Shown here: piece after piece, positions 7,356-14,662 of the stretch
How the letters are laid out: the number at the start of each line of letters is the position of its first letter
How positions within the stretch are numbered: position 1 is the first letter of the stretch
NCBI GenBank assembly: GCA_002490665.1
Contig: DKUL01000034.1
Span: forward strand, 1 to 39,139
Source: Lachnospiraceae bacterium UBA7205
GTDB lineage: Bacteria; Bacillota; Clostridia; Lachnospirales; Lachnospiraceae
Reading direction: 5' to 3'
DNA: 39,139 nucleotides
Notes under the pieces: model-generated
What the model saw: only the letters and a program-made list of their open reading frames with translations
Databases searched by the model: none
Told to the model about the DNA's origin: nothing
Made by a program: the position numbers and the translations under genes

Positions 7356-8597
7356 TTGAAAATAAAAAAAATAATAAAATTCATTCTCGCTGCTTTTACT
7401 GTCATTCTTCTGGGCGCAGGCGGTTTCCTGCTGTGGTATTTCAGACCGGTCAGCGCAGTCACCGGCCAGGCGCCCGAGGAGGCATACCAAAACGGCACAC
7501 CGGCTTTTTACAGGCGAGAACAATACTATCCCCTGGAACGCGGGACGCTTAACGAATTGCCCCCGGACAACGGCATGGGCTTTGACCTGCGCAGCTATGA
7601 CGTATCGGAATTTCCCCTCTCCGATTACGCGGAGAAGTTATCCGATGTCACCTTTAACAGCGCCACGGTCTGGCCGGATGCGCTCCCGGACGGCTTCTCA
7701 CCGGCGGACATTATGGAGACCGGCAAAAATCCCGGTCTTGGCATCCGCAGGATTCATGGGCTGGGTTATACCGGAAAAAATGTCAGCATCGCCATCATTG
7801 ACCAGGCACTGAACCCTGACCATGCCGAATACTGCAATAACATCATGGGCTATGAACTGCTTCATTCCTTTGACATGAGCGCCGCGATGCACGGTGCGGC
7901 TGTCGCAAGCATTGCCGTCGGAAAAAACTGCGGCGTTGCGCCCGACGCGAACCTTTACTACATTTCCTCCACGTTTGGCACATTCACACGGAAGGGTGCC
8001 AATATTGACCTGGACTACATGGCACAGGGCATTGACCGTGTTCTTGAAATCAACCGGATGCTGCCGGAGGACAAAAAAATCCGTGTGATTTCCATTTCAA
8101 GGGGATTTGGAAGCGGCGTGAAGGGCAGCAGCAAGGTGGAGGCAGCGATTGAGCGTGCCAAAAAGGAGAATATCTTTGTCATCACGACGACTACCGCGCC
8201 CAACTATGGTTTCCGGCTGATGGGACTCGGGCGCGAAATGACCGCCGACCCGGATGACATCCGCTCCTATGGTCCTGGCAGATTCTGGCGCGATAATTTT
8301 TATGCCGGATACGCTGACATGGAAGACGTGCTGCTTGTGCCAATGGACGCCAGGACTTACGCAAGCTGGACAGACACTGACGGTTATGAATTCGGCGCAT
8401 CCGGCGGCTTAAGCTGGTCTGTCCCATGGCTTGCGGGGCTGTATGCGCTCTGCCTTGAAAAGAATCCGTCCCTGACGCCGGACGAATTTATCAGCAAGGC
8501 ATTTGAAACTGGCGTCACACAGACAATAGAGCATGACGGGAAAAGCCTCCCGCTTGGCACTATCATTGACCCTGTTGCATTAATCAACGAACTATAA
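7356..8597 (+). CDS. Membrane-anchored subtilisin-like (S8) serine protease
   Basis: 413 residues from a TTG start at 7356 placed 8 nt after GGAGG; the upstream ATG at 7338 overlaps that ribosome site and is unlikely. A basic N-terminus and one membrane helix (about 8-28) anchor the protein, with no obvious signal-peptidase site. A linker (30-140) precedes the protease domain. The triad is read as D149 ('IAIIDQALNP'), H179 ('MHGAAVASI') and S353 ('GLSWSVPWLAG', equivalent to GTSMATPHVAG). The oxyanion asparagine region is divergent. It is likely extracytoplasmic and may process a membrane partner. The next gene follows after 11 bp. Confidence 0.88.
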   Translation: MKIKKIIKFILAAFTVILLGAGGFLLWYFRPVSAVTGQAPEEAYQNGTPAFYRREQYYPLERGTLNELPPDNGMGFDLRSYDVSEFPLSDYAEKLSDVTFNSATVWPDALPDGFSPADIMETGKNPGLGIRRIHGLGYTGKNVSIAIIDQALNPDHAEYCNNIMGYELLHSFDMSAAMHGAAVASIAVGKNCGVAPDANLYYISSTFGTFTRKGANIDLDYMAQGIDRVLEINRMLPEDKKIRVISISRGFGSGVKGSSKVEAAIERAKKENIFVITTTTAPNYGFRLMGLGREMTADPDDIRSYGPGRFWRDNFYAGYADMEDVLLVPMDARTYASWTDTDGYEFGASGGLSWSVPWLAGLYALCLEKNPSLTPDEFISKAFETGVTQTIEHDGKSLPLGTIIDPVALINEL

Positions 8598-8608
8598 GGA
8601 GGGATTTT

Positions 8609-9055
8609 ATGTACTTATTATCCATTTTACTGCTCGTACTGTTCTGCATCGGATTCTCCATCTGGACATCCGGCGCAAATATCATGTATTACCTCGACCC
8701 CTCAAGCCTGATACTGGTGCTTTTGCTTGTGCTGCCAGTCCTTATAAGCGCCGGGCTGTTTCGGGACTTCAACAACGCTTTCCGCTTGAGTGTCAGCCGG
8801 AAGAAGGAATTCACCCGGTCCGAGCTCCTGCGGGCTATCGAGGCCGTAAACCTCGCCATCAAGGCACTGTGGGCATCGGGAATCTTCCATACCATATTTG
8901 GCATTATCCATGTCTTTGTCACCATGAGCGGAGAGCAGCGCCTGAGAGCCACCACGATATCGATGATAACACTGCTGTACGCTGCTTTTTTCGTCATACT
9001 GCTGCTGCCAATGCGCTCAAGGCTTCTTGTGCAGCTGCATGAGCTTCCTGAATAA
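8609..9055 (+). CDS. Small MotA/TolQ/ExbB-like membrane protein
   Basis: 148 residues, ATG with GGAGGG upstream. Four hydrophobic segments are arranged as in MotA: helix 1 (1-22), helix 2 after 'YYLDPSSLILVL' (29-50), then helices 3 (about 86-105) and 4 (115-135) ending 'LLLPMRSRL'. MotA-type stators share the 'G.N...FIDPPSLLIVLGG' start and the proline-ended last helix, but this protein lacks most of their large cytoplasmic domain. No MotB or ExbD partner is encoded here. The similarity was judged by eye, so treat the family as probable. It sits between the protease and the membrane-LuxR gene, 10 bp before the latter. Confidence 0.6.
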   Translation: MYLLSILLLVLFCIGFSIWTSGANIMYYLDPSSLILVLLLVLPVLISAGLFRDFNNAFRLSVSRKKEFTRSELLRAIEAVNLAIKALWASGIFHTIFGIIHVFVTMSGEQRLRATTISMITLLYAAFFVILLLPMRSRLLVQLHELPE

Positions 9056-9065
9056 GGAGCGCCCT

Positions 9066-9719
9066 ATGAGAAAAAAATGGCAGATATTTCTTTCCATTAT
9101 TTTATACATCATTATACTGACCTGCGCCATGGATTTTGACATCCTCAGGCTGATTGACCTGCAGCTGGTTTTCCTGACCCTCGTCGGTACCTTGATACTG
9201 ACCATTCCGTTTTATGAAAAGGGAATCGGATACCAGGAGCTTCTATACATTTTTGGACGAAAATCAATCGAGACAGGTTTTATCCAGACCTTTCTGCTGC
9301 TATTTGCCAGACTTCAGAATGATGTGGGATACGAGAAGCTCCTAAGCGACATCGCCCTGTGCTTTCGCCCGCTGCTCTATGGGTTCTGCCTGTTCATCCT
9401 TTTAACTGAAAAAACGGAACACCAAACAGCCGGCATGACATCTGGACAAAAGGAAACTGACACGGAACTTCCTGACAGCGAAAGCAGCGAAAAGGAAGCG
9501 CAAAAAACATACCACTTGCAGGATTTTGCAGCGACATACAGGCTTACCAGGCGTGAGACAGAAATTACGCAGCTTATCCTTCAGGGAAAAACAAATGCCG
9601 AAATTGCGGGGGAGCTATTTATTTCAGAAACCACCGTCAAAAAGCATGTGTCCAATATTTTTGAAAAGACAGGAATCAACAGGCGTGAGGAGCTTATTAT
9701 CAAAATACGGGACGAATAG
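9066..9719 (+). CDS. Membrane-bound LuxR-type regulator with MotA-like N-terminal region
   Basis: 217 residues, ATG with GGAG upstream. The N-terminal 115 residues hold four hydrophobic stretches: 6-22, 30-50 ('LIDLQLVFLTLVGTLILTI'), 70-84 and 94-113 ('IALCFRPLLYGFCLF'). The second and fourth resemble MotA helices 2 and 4, echoing the preceding gene. An acidic, probably flexible linker (115-150) leads to a LuxR/GerE helix-turn-helix (155-215: 'LTRRETEITQLILQGKTNAE', 'SETTVKKHVSNIFEKTG'). It probably controls transcription from the membrane or after release. The upstream subtilase is a candidate partner. Similarity to MotA is inference; the HTH is secure. Confidence 0.85.
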   Translation: MRKKWQIFLSIILYIIILTCAMDFDILRLIDLQLVFLTLVGTLILTIPFYEKGIGYQELLYIFGRKSIETGFIQTFLLLFARLQNDVGYEKLLSDIALCFRPLLYGFCLFILLTEKTEHQTAGMTSGQKETDTELPDSESSEKEAQKTYHLQDFAATYRLTRRETEITQLILQGKTNAEIAGELFISETTVKKHVSNIFEKTGINRREELIIKIRDE

Positions 9720-9745
9720 GAAATATCCTGTTCGTCCCATATTTT
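9709..9745 (+). terminator. Terminator hairpin after the LuxR gene
   Basis: GGGACGAA-T-AGGA and TCCT-G-TTCGTCCC pair around a 4-nt loop (9709-9738), overlapping the stop codon and followed by a T-rich stretch. It lies between two convergent genes and may serve both. Confidence 0.75.
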
Positions 9746-9754
9746 GTCCTTTTC

Positions 9755-10648
9755 CTATTCCGCAGGGTTCACATGCACCATAATATGCTTGACGCTCGTG
9801 AAGCTCTGCTCGATGGCGTCGTGCACGTGCTCCGCAATCTTGTGCGCATCCCGAAGCGTTGCGTCCCCATCCGTGCTGATTTCGATATCCACATAAATCC
9901 TGTTCCCGAAGACCCTCGTGCGCAGCAAATCCACGCCAAGCACTCCCTCCTGTGCCAGCGCGCAGCTTTTCAAATCATTTTCCACCGTCTCGTCACATGC
10001 CTTGTCAACCATTTTGTCCACGGCATCCTTGAAAATCTCATATGCGGCTTTCTCGATAAAAAAACAGATACACAGGCTTGCAACGGCATCACAGACCGGA
10101 TATCCAAGCCTTGCCCCCGCAATACCAATCAGGGCGCCGACTGATGACAGGGCATCCGAGCGATGGTGCCATGCGTCTGCCATCAGGGCGCTTGAGTCAA
10201 TTTTTTTTGCATGAATCCGGGTATACCAGTACATCCCCTCCTTGACGGCTATCGAGACGACCGCCGCCACAAGCGCAAGGAATCCCGGAACCATAATGTT
10301 CTCATAGTTTCCTGACAAAATTTTCACCACGGCGGTATAGCCGATGCCCAGCCCCGTAAATGCCAGTATCGTTGCAAGGATAACCGCCGCCACGCACTCC
10401 ATGCGCTCATGCCCATAAGGATGTTCCTTGTCCGATGCCTTTCCGGACAGCCTGATGCCGACAATCACCACAACCGTGCTGATGACATCCGACGCGGAAT
10501 GAATCGCGTCGCTAATCATCGCCCCCGAGTATGCCAAAATTCCTGCCAGCAGCTTGAATACGGACAATGCAACATTTGCCACGATACTGACAAAAGAAAC
10601 CTTCATTGCCACTTTTTCAAAATCATTCTTTACCGAGTCTGTTTTCAT
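9755..10648 (-). CDS. CDF-family divalent metal efflux transporter
   Basis: 297 residues from an ATG at 10648 with GGGGG just before it. The cation diffusion facilitator layout is clear: six membrane helices in the first 215 residues, H50xxxD54 ('IHSASD') in helix 2, 'HPYGHERME' after helix 2-3, and H161xxxD165 ('WHHRSDALSS') in helix 5. A C-terminal ferredoxin-like cytoplasmic domain follows ('IYVDIEISTDGDATLRDAH', 'IMVHVNP'). The His/Asp metal site suits Zn2+, Co2+ or Ni2+ rather than Mn/Fe. The upstream NiCo-type riboswitch points to Co2+/Ni2+ export. Confidence 0.93.
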   Translation of the reverse strand: MKTDSVKNDFEKVAMKVSFVSIVANVALSVFKLLAGILAYSGAMISDAIHSASDVISTVVVIVGIRLSGKASDKEHPYGHERMECVAAVILATILAFTGLGIGYTAVVKILSGNYENIMVPGFLALVAAVVSIAVKEGMYWYTRIHAKKIDSSALMADAWHHRSDALSSVGALIGIAGARLGYPVCDAVASLCICFFIEKAAYEIFKDAVDKMVDKACDETVENDLKSCALAQEGVLGVDLLRTRVFGNRIYVDIEISTDGDATLRDAHKIAEHVHDAIEQSFTSVKHIMVHVNPAE

Positions 10649-10747
10649 ACAATCCCCCATTTCTGTCAAAACCCACAAATACGGCTCCGCGACACCTGCA
10701 GCTTTTCAATCTTCATTTTTGTGGGATTCTAACAGGCTTTGAAGCGT

Positions 10748-10798
10748 AAAAGAAAAACACCCACGTATCAGTAATAGCATCTACTGTCCCGCGGATGT
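10748..10798 (-). terminator. Riboswitch-controlled terminator upstream of CDF gene
   Basis: The minus-strand RNA can pair ACAUCCGCG (10798-10790) with CGUGGGUGU (10765-10757), nine pairs including two wobbles. An inner CAGUA/UACUG stem lies within it, and UUUUUCUUUU follows directly. The 5' arm uses the last conserved strand of the riboswitch aptamer, so aptamer folding and termination exclude each other. Metal binding should allow read-through. Confidence 0.8.
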
Positions 10799-10870
10799 TT
10801 TATCCACTGTCGCATTGGCGACCCGGCTCCAAGGGCGCTGCCCCGGCCTGCTCAGTTTGTACTGTAGATT
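10779..10870 (-). promoter_or_regulatory. NiCo (czcD) riboswitch aptamer
   Basis: The minus-strand leader of the CDF gene contains CUGAGCAGG, then CCGGGGCAG, AUGCGAC and CCGCGGGACAGU, in the order I recall for the czcD/NiCo riboswitch. AUCUAC at the 5' end pairs with GUAGAU at the 3' end to close P1. The class is known to sense Co2+ and Ni2+ and to switch on efflux genes. Recognition was from memory of the consensus, supported by the gene downstream and the overlapping terminator. Confidence 0.82.
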
Positions 10871-11037
10871 TGTATGCAGTGCAAAGAGTCAATTTATCGT
10901 ATCATATGTGCCAGCGTGCCGGCATGTTCCTTTATGGTTCAACTTTATTTTATTAATATACCATACATTTTTGCCCATTTCAAGAGATTGTATGACAACA
11001 AGCCTAATAAAAGTTTACCAGGTTACTGTCCAAACAG
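10871..11037. other. Intergenic stretch without recognised features
   Basis: An AT-rich gap between the CDF riboswitch and the hairpins beyond cysK. The promoter of the CDF unit should lie here, but no convincing pair of boxes was identified. Confidence 0.4.
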
Positions 11038-11126
11038 GACTTAGCATTTACTGCTAAGTCTGTGAGAAAATGTTACGCCTGCGAGTAAAAATCCATTTGC
11101 GAAGCAAATTTTGCATGGATTTTTAC
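11038..11126 (-). terminator. Hairpin cluster downstream of cysK
   Basis: GTAAAAATCCAT (11085-11096) and ATGGATTTTTAC (11115-11126) form a 12-bp perfect stem with an internal TTTGC-GAA-GCAAA dyad. A second perfect stem, GACTTAGCA/TGCTAAGTC, lies at 11038-11060. A third weak GTTAC/GTAAC dyad touches the cysK end. Together they probably end the metY-cysK transcript; the T tract is inside the stem, so the terminator call is moderate. Confidence 0.5.
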
Positions 11127-11155
11127 CTGTTACTGGAACGAAGTGAACGGTAACA

Positions 11156-12082
11156 TCACTGGAAAAGCGGCGTTGAATAATATCTGTCCCCGCTGTCCGG
11201 CAGGAGCGCCACGATGGTTTTTCCCGCATTCTCAGGGCGTTTTGCCAGCTCGACTGCCGCGTGGAGCGCCGCACCGGAAGAAATGCCCGTGAGGATGCCC
11301 TCCCGCTTCGTCAGTTCCTTTGATACCGCAAACGCCTGGTCGTTCTCCACGGTTATGATTTCATCATAAATCCCGGTATCCAGCACCGTCGGTACAAATC
11401 CGGCGCCGATGCCCTGTATCTTGTGCGCGCCCGGCTGTCCGCCGGACAATACCGGAGAGCTTGCAGGTTCCACCGCCACGACCCTGACCGCGGCATTTTT
11501 TTCCTTCAGGAACTTTCCAGTGCCAGTGATGGTGCCGCCGGTTCCGACGCTTGCGACAAAAATATCAATGTTTCCCTCGGTATCCGCCCAGATTTCCGGT
11601 CCGGTTGTCTCATAGTGCGCCTGTGCGTTTGCCGGATTGTCAAACTGCGCCGGAATAAAGGCGCCTGCAATCTCCTGTGCAAGCTCCTCTGCCTTCGCAA
11701 TCGCACCTTTCATGCCCTTTGCGCCCTCCGTCAGGACAATCTCCGCGCCGTAGGCTTTTAAAATGTTTCTGCGCTCCACGCTCATGGTGTCCGGCATGGT
11801 GAGGATTGCGCGGTAGCCCTTTGCCGCCGCAATCGCCGCAAGCCCGATGCCCGTGTTTCCGCTGGTCGGCTCTATAATCACAGAACCCTGTTTTAATATG
11901 CCCCGTTCCTCTGCATCCTTTATCATGTAAAATGCCGCCCTGTCCTTGACGCTGCCGGCAGGATTCCGGTATTCAAGCTTTACGAGGACTTTCGCTTTCA
12001 GGTCATATGCCTGTTCAATGTTTGTGACTTCCACCAGCGGGGTTTTTCCGATTAACTCTGTAAATCCTTTATATACTGCCAT
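11156..12082 (-). CDS. cysK: Cysteine synthase (O-acetylserine sulfhydrylase)
   Basis: 308 residues, normal for the family. It makes cysteine from O-acetylserine and sulfide with PLP. The PLP lysine is K46 in 'NPAGSVKDRAAF', and the phosphate-binding loop is 'EPTSGNTGIGLA'. Later motifs are 'ASVGTGGTITGTGKFL' and 'GISSGAALHAA', ending with the short 'LLPDSGDRYYSTPLF' typical of CysK. The ATG at 12082 has GGAAGGAA upstream. It follows metY by 39 bp, so both sulfide-fixing enzymes share a transcript. Confidence 0.94.
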   Translation of the reverse strand: MAVYKGFTELIGKTPLVEVTNIEQAYDLKAKVLVKLEYRNPAGSVKDRAAFYMIKDAEERGILKQGSVIIEPTSGNTGIGLAAIAAAKGYRAILTMPDTMSVERRNILKAYGAEIVLTEGAKGMKGAIAKAEELAQEIAGAFIPAQFDNPANAQAHYETTGPEIWADTEGNIDIFVASVGTGGTITGTGKFLKEKNAAVRVVAVEPASSPVLSGGQPGAHKIQGIGAGFVPTVLDTGIYDEIITVENDQAFAVSKELTKREGILTGISSGAALHAAVELAKRPENAGKTIVALLPDSGDRYYSTPLFQ

Positions 12083-12121
12083 TGTTTTTATGTTCCTTCC
12101 TAATATTAATTTGATTCAGTT

Positions 12122-13426
12122 TTACACTGCCTTAAATGCTTCCTCCAGATCCTCGATAATGTCATCAATATGCTCAATTCCGATGGACAGGCGGATGGTG
12201 TTGGGCTTGATGCCCTGGTCTGCCTTCTCCTGCTCGTTTAACTCCGCGTGGGTCGTCGAGTAGGGATGGATGACAAGCGACTTTGCATCCGCCACATTTG
12301 CCAGCAGCGAGAACAGTTCGAGGCTGTCAATGAATTTCCTTGCATTTTCCTCCCCGCCCTTGATTTCAAAGGTAAAGATGGAACCGCCGCCGTTCGGGAA
12401 ATACTTTTTGTAAAGGCGCTGCTGCTCCGGGTCGTCCGTCACTGCCGGATGGTTTACCTTCTCCACCAGCGGATGTTTTGACAGATATTCAACCACCTTC
12501 AGCGCGTTCTGCACATGGCGCTCCACACGCAGGGAGAGTGTCTCCAGACCCTGCAAAAAAATAAACGCGTGGAAGGGCGAAAGTGTGGCACCCGTATCGC
12601 GCAGCAAAATGGCGCGGATTCTGGTAACAAACGCCGCAGCCCCTGCCGCGTCCACAAAGCTGATGCCGTGGTAGCTCGGATTGGGCTCCGTGAACTGCGG
12701 GAATTTTCCGGATGCCTTCCAGTCGAACTTTCCGCCGTCAATGATGACGCCCCCGATGGTGGTGCCGTGTCCGCCGATAAATTTCGTGGCAGAATGCACT
12801 ACGATGTCCGCACCATATTCAATCGGGCGCACAAGGTACGGCGTCGCGAACGTGCTGTCCACAACCAGCGGAAGTTTGTGCTCATGGGCAATCTTTGCCA
12901 ATGCCTCGATGTCCGAAACCTCCGAGTTGGGATTGCCGAGTGTTTCTATATAAAGAGCCTTTGTATTGTCCTGAATTGCCTTCTCAAAACTGGTGACATC
13001 GAGCGGGTCCACAAATGTCGTCGTCACGCCATAGTCGGCAAGCGTGTGGGCGAGCAGGTTGTATGTACCGCCGTAGATATTTTTTGCCGCCACGATATGC
13101 CCGCCGTTCTGTGCAAGGTTCTGTATCGTGTAGGTGACTGCCGCTGCACCGGACGCCGTCGCAAGCGCCGCCACGCCGCCCTCGAGCTTTGCCATGCGCT
13201 GCTCAAAAATATCCTCCGTGGGATTGGTCAGCCTGCCGTAAATGTTGCCCGCGTCCTGCAGGGCAAAACGCGCCGCGGCGTGGGCTGAATTTTTGAACAC
13301 AAAAGACGAAGTCTGGTAGATGGGAACTGCCCTCGCGTCCGTCACCGGGTCTGGCGACTCCTGCCCGACATGAAGCTGTAATGTCTCAAATTTCAAGGTT
13401 CTGTCTGCGTAACTTTTTTTGCTCAT
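12122..13426 (-). CDS. metY: O-acetylhomoserine sulfhydrylase
   Basis: 434 residues from an ATG at 13426 with GGAGGAG upstream (an in-frame GTG 15 bp earlier overlaps this site). It belongs to the Cys/Met-metabolism PLP family: 'IYGRLTNPTEDIFEQRMAKL', 'ATASGAAA', and the PLP lysine K215 in 'VVHSATKFIGGHGTTIGG'. The length of about 430 residues, longer than the roughly 380 of MetB/MetC, with the insertion around 'DGGKFDWKASGKFPQFTEP', identifies MetY, which converts O-acetylhomoserine and sulfide to homocysteine. It is cotranscribed with cysK behind a strong promoter. Confidence 0.93.
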   Translation of the reverse strand: MSKKSYADRTLKFETLQLHVGQESPDPVTDARAVPIYQTSSFVFKNSAHAAARFALQDAGNIYGRLTNPTEDIFEQRMAKLEGGVAALATASGAAAVTYTIQNLAQNGGHIVAAKNIYGGTYNLLAHTLADYGVTTTFVDPLDVTSFEKAIQDNTKALYIETLGNPNSEVSDIEALAKIAHEHKLPLVVDSTFATPYLVRPIEYGADIVVHSATKFIGGHGTTIGGVIIDGGKFDWKASGKFPQFTEPNPSYHGISFVDAAGAAAFVTRIRAILLRDTGATLSPFHAFIFLQGLETLSLRVERHVQNALKVVEYLSKHPLVEKVNHPAVTDDPEQQRLYKKYFPNGGGSIFTFEIKGGEENARKFIDSLELFSLLANVADAKSLVIHPYSTTHAELNEQEKADQGIKPNTIRLSIGIEHIDDIIEDLEEAFKAV

Positions 13427-13470
13427 AATAATCTCCTCCACTGTAAGGTTTTCCTGTTCACAACCATCAT

Positions 13471-13494
13471 ATACTATTCCTATTTATTTGGTAT
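13471..13494. promoter_or_regulatory. Possible CymR-like operator of metY-cysK
   Basis: The minus strand carries AATAAATAGGAATAGTAT between the -10 box and the start codon. This resembles the AT-rich GGAATA-containing sites of the Rrf2-type cysteine regulator CymR in Firmicutes. No regulator gene lies nearby; the assignment is from memory of the motif. Confidence 0.4.
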
Positions 13495-13510
13495 GTTTTG
13501 GTATAGAGGT

Positions 13511-13539
13511 ATCATACTACTTTATCTCTAGTATGTCAA
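13511..13539 (-). promoter_or_regulatory. Promoter of metY-cysK
   Basis: A perfect TTGACA (13534-13539) and TATGAT (13511-13516) are separated by 17 bp on the minus strand, 85 bp before the metY ATG. Confidence 0.8.
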
Positions 13540-13562
13540 TAGGATTTGTTGCAATTTCCAAT

Positions 13563-13601
13563 AAAGAAAAAAAGCAGGCTGTCCTTATCAGACTTCCTGC
13601 T
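13563..13601 (-). terminator. Terminator-like hairpin between the YafQ gene and metY
   Basis: The minus strand reads AGCAGG, a 17-nt loop, then CCTGCT followed by TTTTTTTCTTT. It lies 175 bp downstream of the YafQ toxin gene and just upstream of the metY promoter. The 13602-13775 stretch in between shows nothing recognisable. Confidence 0.6.
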
Positions 13602-13775
13602 CATAATGACTATACTGACTGCAAATTTTCCTGCTTTTGCAATCTCCTCAAATAATGTACACACTTATAATCGCTCCTTTATAATTTTATTATACTGTTC
13701 TGAATCTACATTCATAAGTAAAAAATAATTTACCGCCCTGCAGAAATGAAATACAGCGCGGTGAAATGATATCCT

Positions 13776-14054
13776 TTATTTCCCAAATAAATCGGCATGA
13801 CTGCCTGTTGCTGTAGCAGAAAGAATGAGAGTGTTTTCATAAATTTGATACATAAGCAGCCAGTCCGGTTCTATATGGCATTCCCTAAAGTCTTGCAAAT
13901 TTCCTGTCAGCGCATGGTCTTTGTATTGGACGGGCAAAGGATTTCCACTAGCAATTAGAGAAAGAACATTGGTAAGTTTACCCATGTCTTTACCTCTTTT
14001 TTGCATTAATTTAGCATCTTTTTTCATGCGGTTTGTATAAACAATTTTATACAT
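13776..14054 (-). CDS. YafQ/RelE-type mRNA interferase toxin
   Basis: 92 residues, typical of the YafQ branch. The family's catalytic residues fall in place: H47 ('YKDHALTG'), H60 and D64 ('ECHIEPDW'), and H86 ('GSHADLF'). YafQ toxins cut mRNA on the ribosome. The gene starts 3 bp after the stop of a DinJ/RelB-type antitoxin, the usual antitoxin-first order, and should be translationally coupled. Confidence 0.92.
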   Translation of the reverse strand: MYKIVYTNRMKKDAKLMQKRGKDMGKLTNVLSLIASGNPLPVQYKDHALTGNLQDFRECHIEPDWLLMYQIYENTLILSATATGSHADLFGK

Positions 14055-14057
14055 GGA

Positions 14058-14321
14058 TTAATCCTCCAACATAGAAGCCACTGCATCTTCGGCACTGTCA
14101 AAAGGACCTATAAGATTTTTTTGAAACCTACTATCGTAAACAGCCTCTTGAAGAGAATAAGGAATTGTATTATGCTTTACAGAAAAAGGAATACCTGCAT
14201 TTTCAATAGAAGCATTTAAAAAAATGCGTATTGCTGTTGAAGTATCTAGTCCAAGACTGGAAAATAATGTATCAGCCTGTTTTTTTAATGAATCCTCTAT
14301 ACGAATTTGTAATGTTGCCAT
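14058..14321 (-). CDS. RelB/DinJ-family antitoxin
   Basis: 87 residues from an ATG at 14321 with GGAGGTG upstream (the frame extends further but without a ribosome site). The N-terminus 'MATLQIRIEDSLKKQADTLF' and 'GLDTSTAIRIFLNASIENAG' are the ribbon-helix-helix DNA-binding part of RelB/DinJ. The C-terminal half ('DSAEDAVASMLED') wraps the toxin in known pairs. It would neutralise the adjacent YafQ toxin and repress the operon. Confidence 0.92.
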   Translation of the reverse strand: MATLQIRIEDSLKKQADTLFSSLGLDTSTAIRIFLNASIENAGIPFSVKHNTIPYSLQEAVYDSRFQKNLIGPFDSAEDAVASMLED

Positions 14322-14349
14322 ATTACACCTCCATTGCTTTTGTAGTATT

Positions 14350-14378
14350 ATTGTATCATATATGTAATGTATAGGCAA
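14350..14378 (-). promoter_or_regulatory. Promoter of the DinJ/YafQ operon
   Basis: TTGCCT (14373-14378) and TACAAT (14350-14355) are 17 bp apart on the minus strand, 28 bp before the antitoxin start. The AT-rich spacer contains overlapping TATACAT/ATGATA half-sites that could bind the antitoxin. Confidence 0.65.
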
Positions 14379-14416
14379 TGATAATTTAGAGTTTAACCTG
14401 CCAATCGAGAAAGCAA

Positions 14417-14479
14417 GTTACAATTCACACCTATGCCAGTTTTTATCAGATTATAAGTTAATGAGGTGTGAATTATAAC
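14417..14479. repeat. 16-bp inverted repeat with 31-bp loop
   Basis: GTTACAATTCACACCT (14417-14432) and AGGTGTGAATTATAAC (14464-14479) are complementary at 15 of 16 positions. The element sits in a gene-free gap upstream of the toxin-antitoxin operon. An open frame of 79 codons across it has no ribosome site or coding character. It may be a palindromic intergenic repeat or the trace of a small mobile element. Confidence 0.55.
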
Positions 14480-14611
14480 AGATTTTGCACACAAAATGCT
14501 AAAGGGCAAGCATTTTGGCGCGTGATTCCCACTACTTTGGCGTGGGTGTGAAAAGTAACGAAAGCAACAAATCAGATAGATTCTGAAGCCTAAAATGCAA
14601 TTTCCTATAAA

Positions 14612-14654
14612 GTAAAAAGGGGAGCCGTACACTAATTGCTTAGTATACGGCTCC
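14612..14654 (-). terminator. Terminator of the HicB-like gene
   Basis: On the minus strand GGAGCCGTA pairs with TACGGCTCC across a 16-nt loop that itself contains ACTAA/TTAGT, then runs into CCTTTTTACTTT. It lies directly after the HicB-like stop codon. Confidence 0.8.
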
Positions 14655-14662
14655 GTCCTGTT

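Noticed and set aside
12515..13288. 257-codon plus-strand frame opposite metY
   Set aside because: Arg/Cys/His-rich shadow of a well-supported gene.
13427..13560. S-box or T-box leader upstream of metY
   Set aside because: The leader is short and lacks the conserved elements of either class.
14393..14632. 79-codon minus-strand frame in the gap before the toxin-antitoxin genes
   Set aside because: No ribosome site, and it runs across the inverted repeat; no family resemblance.
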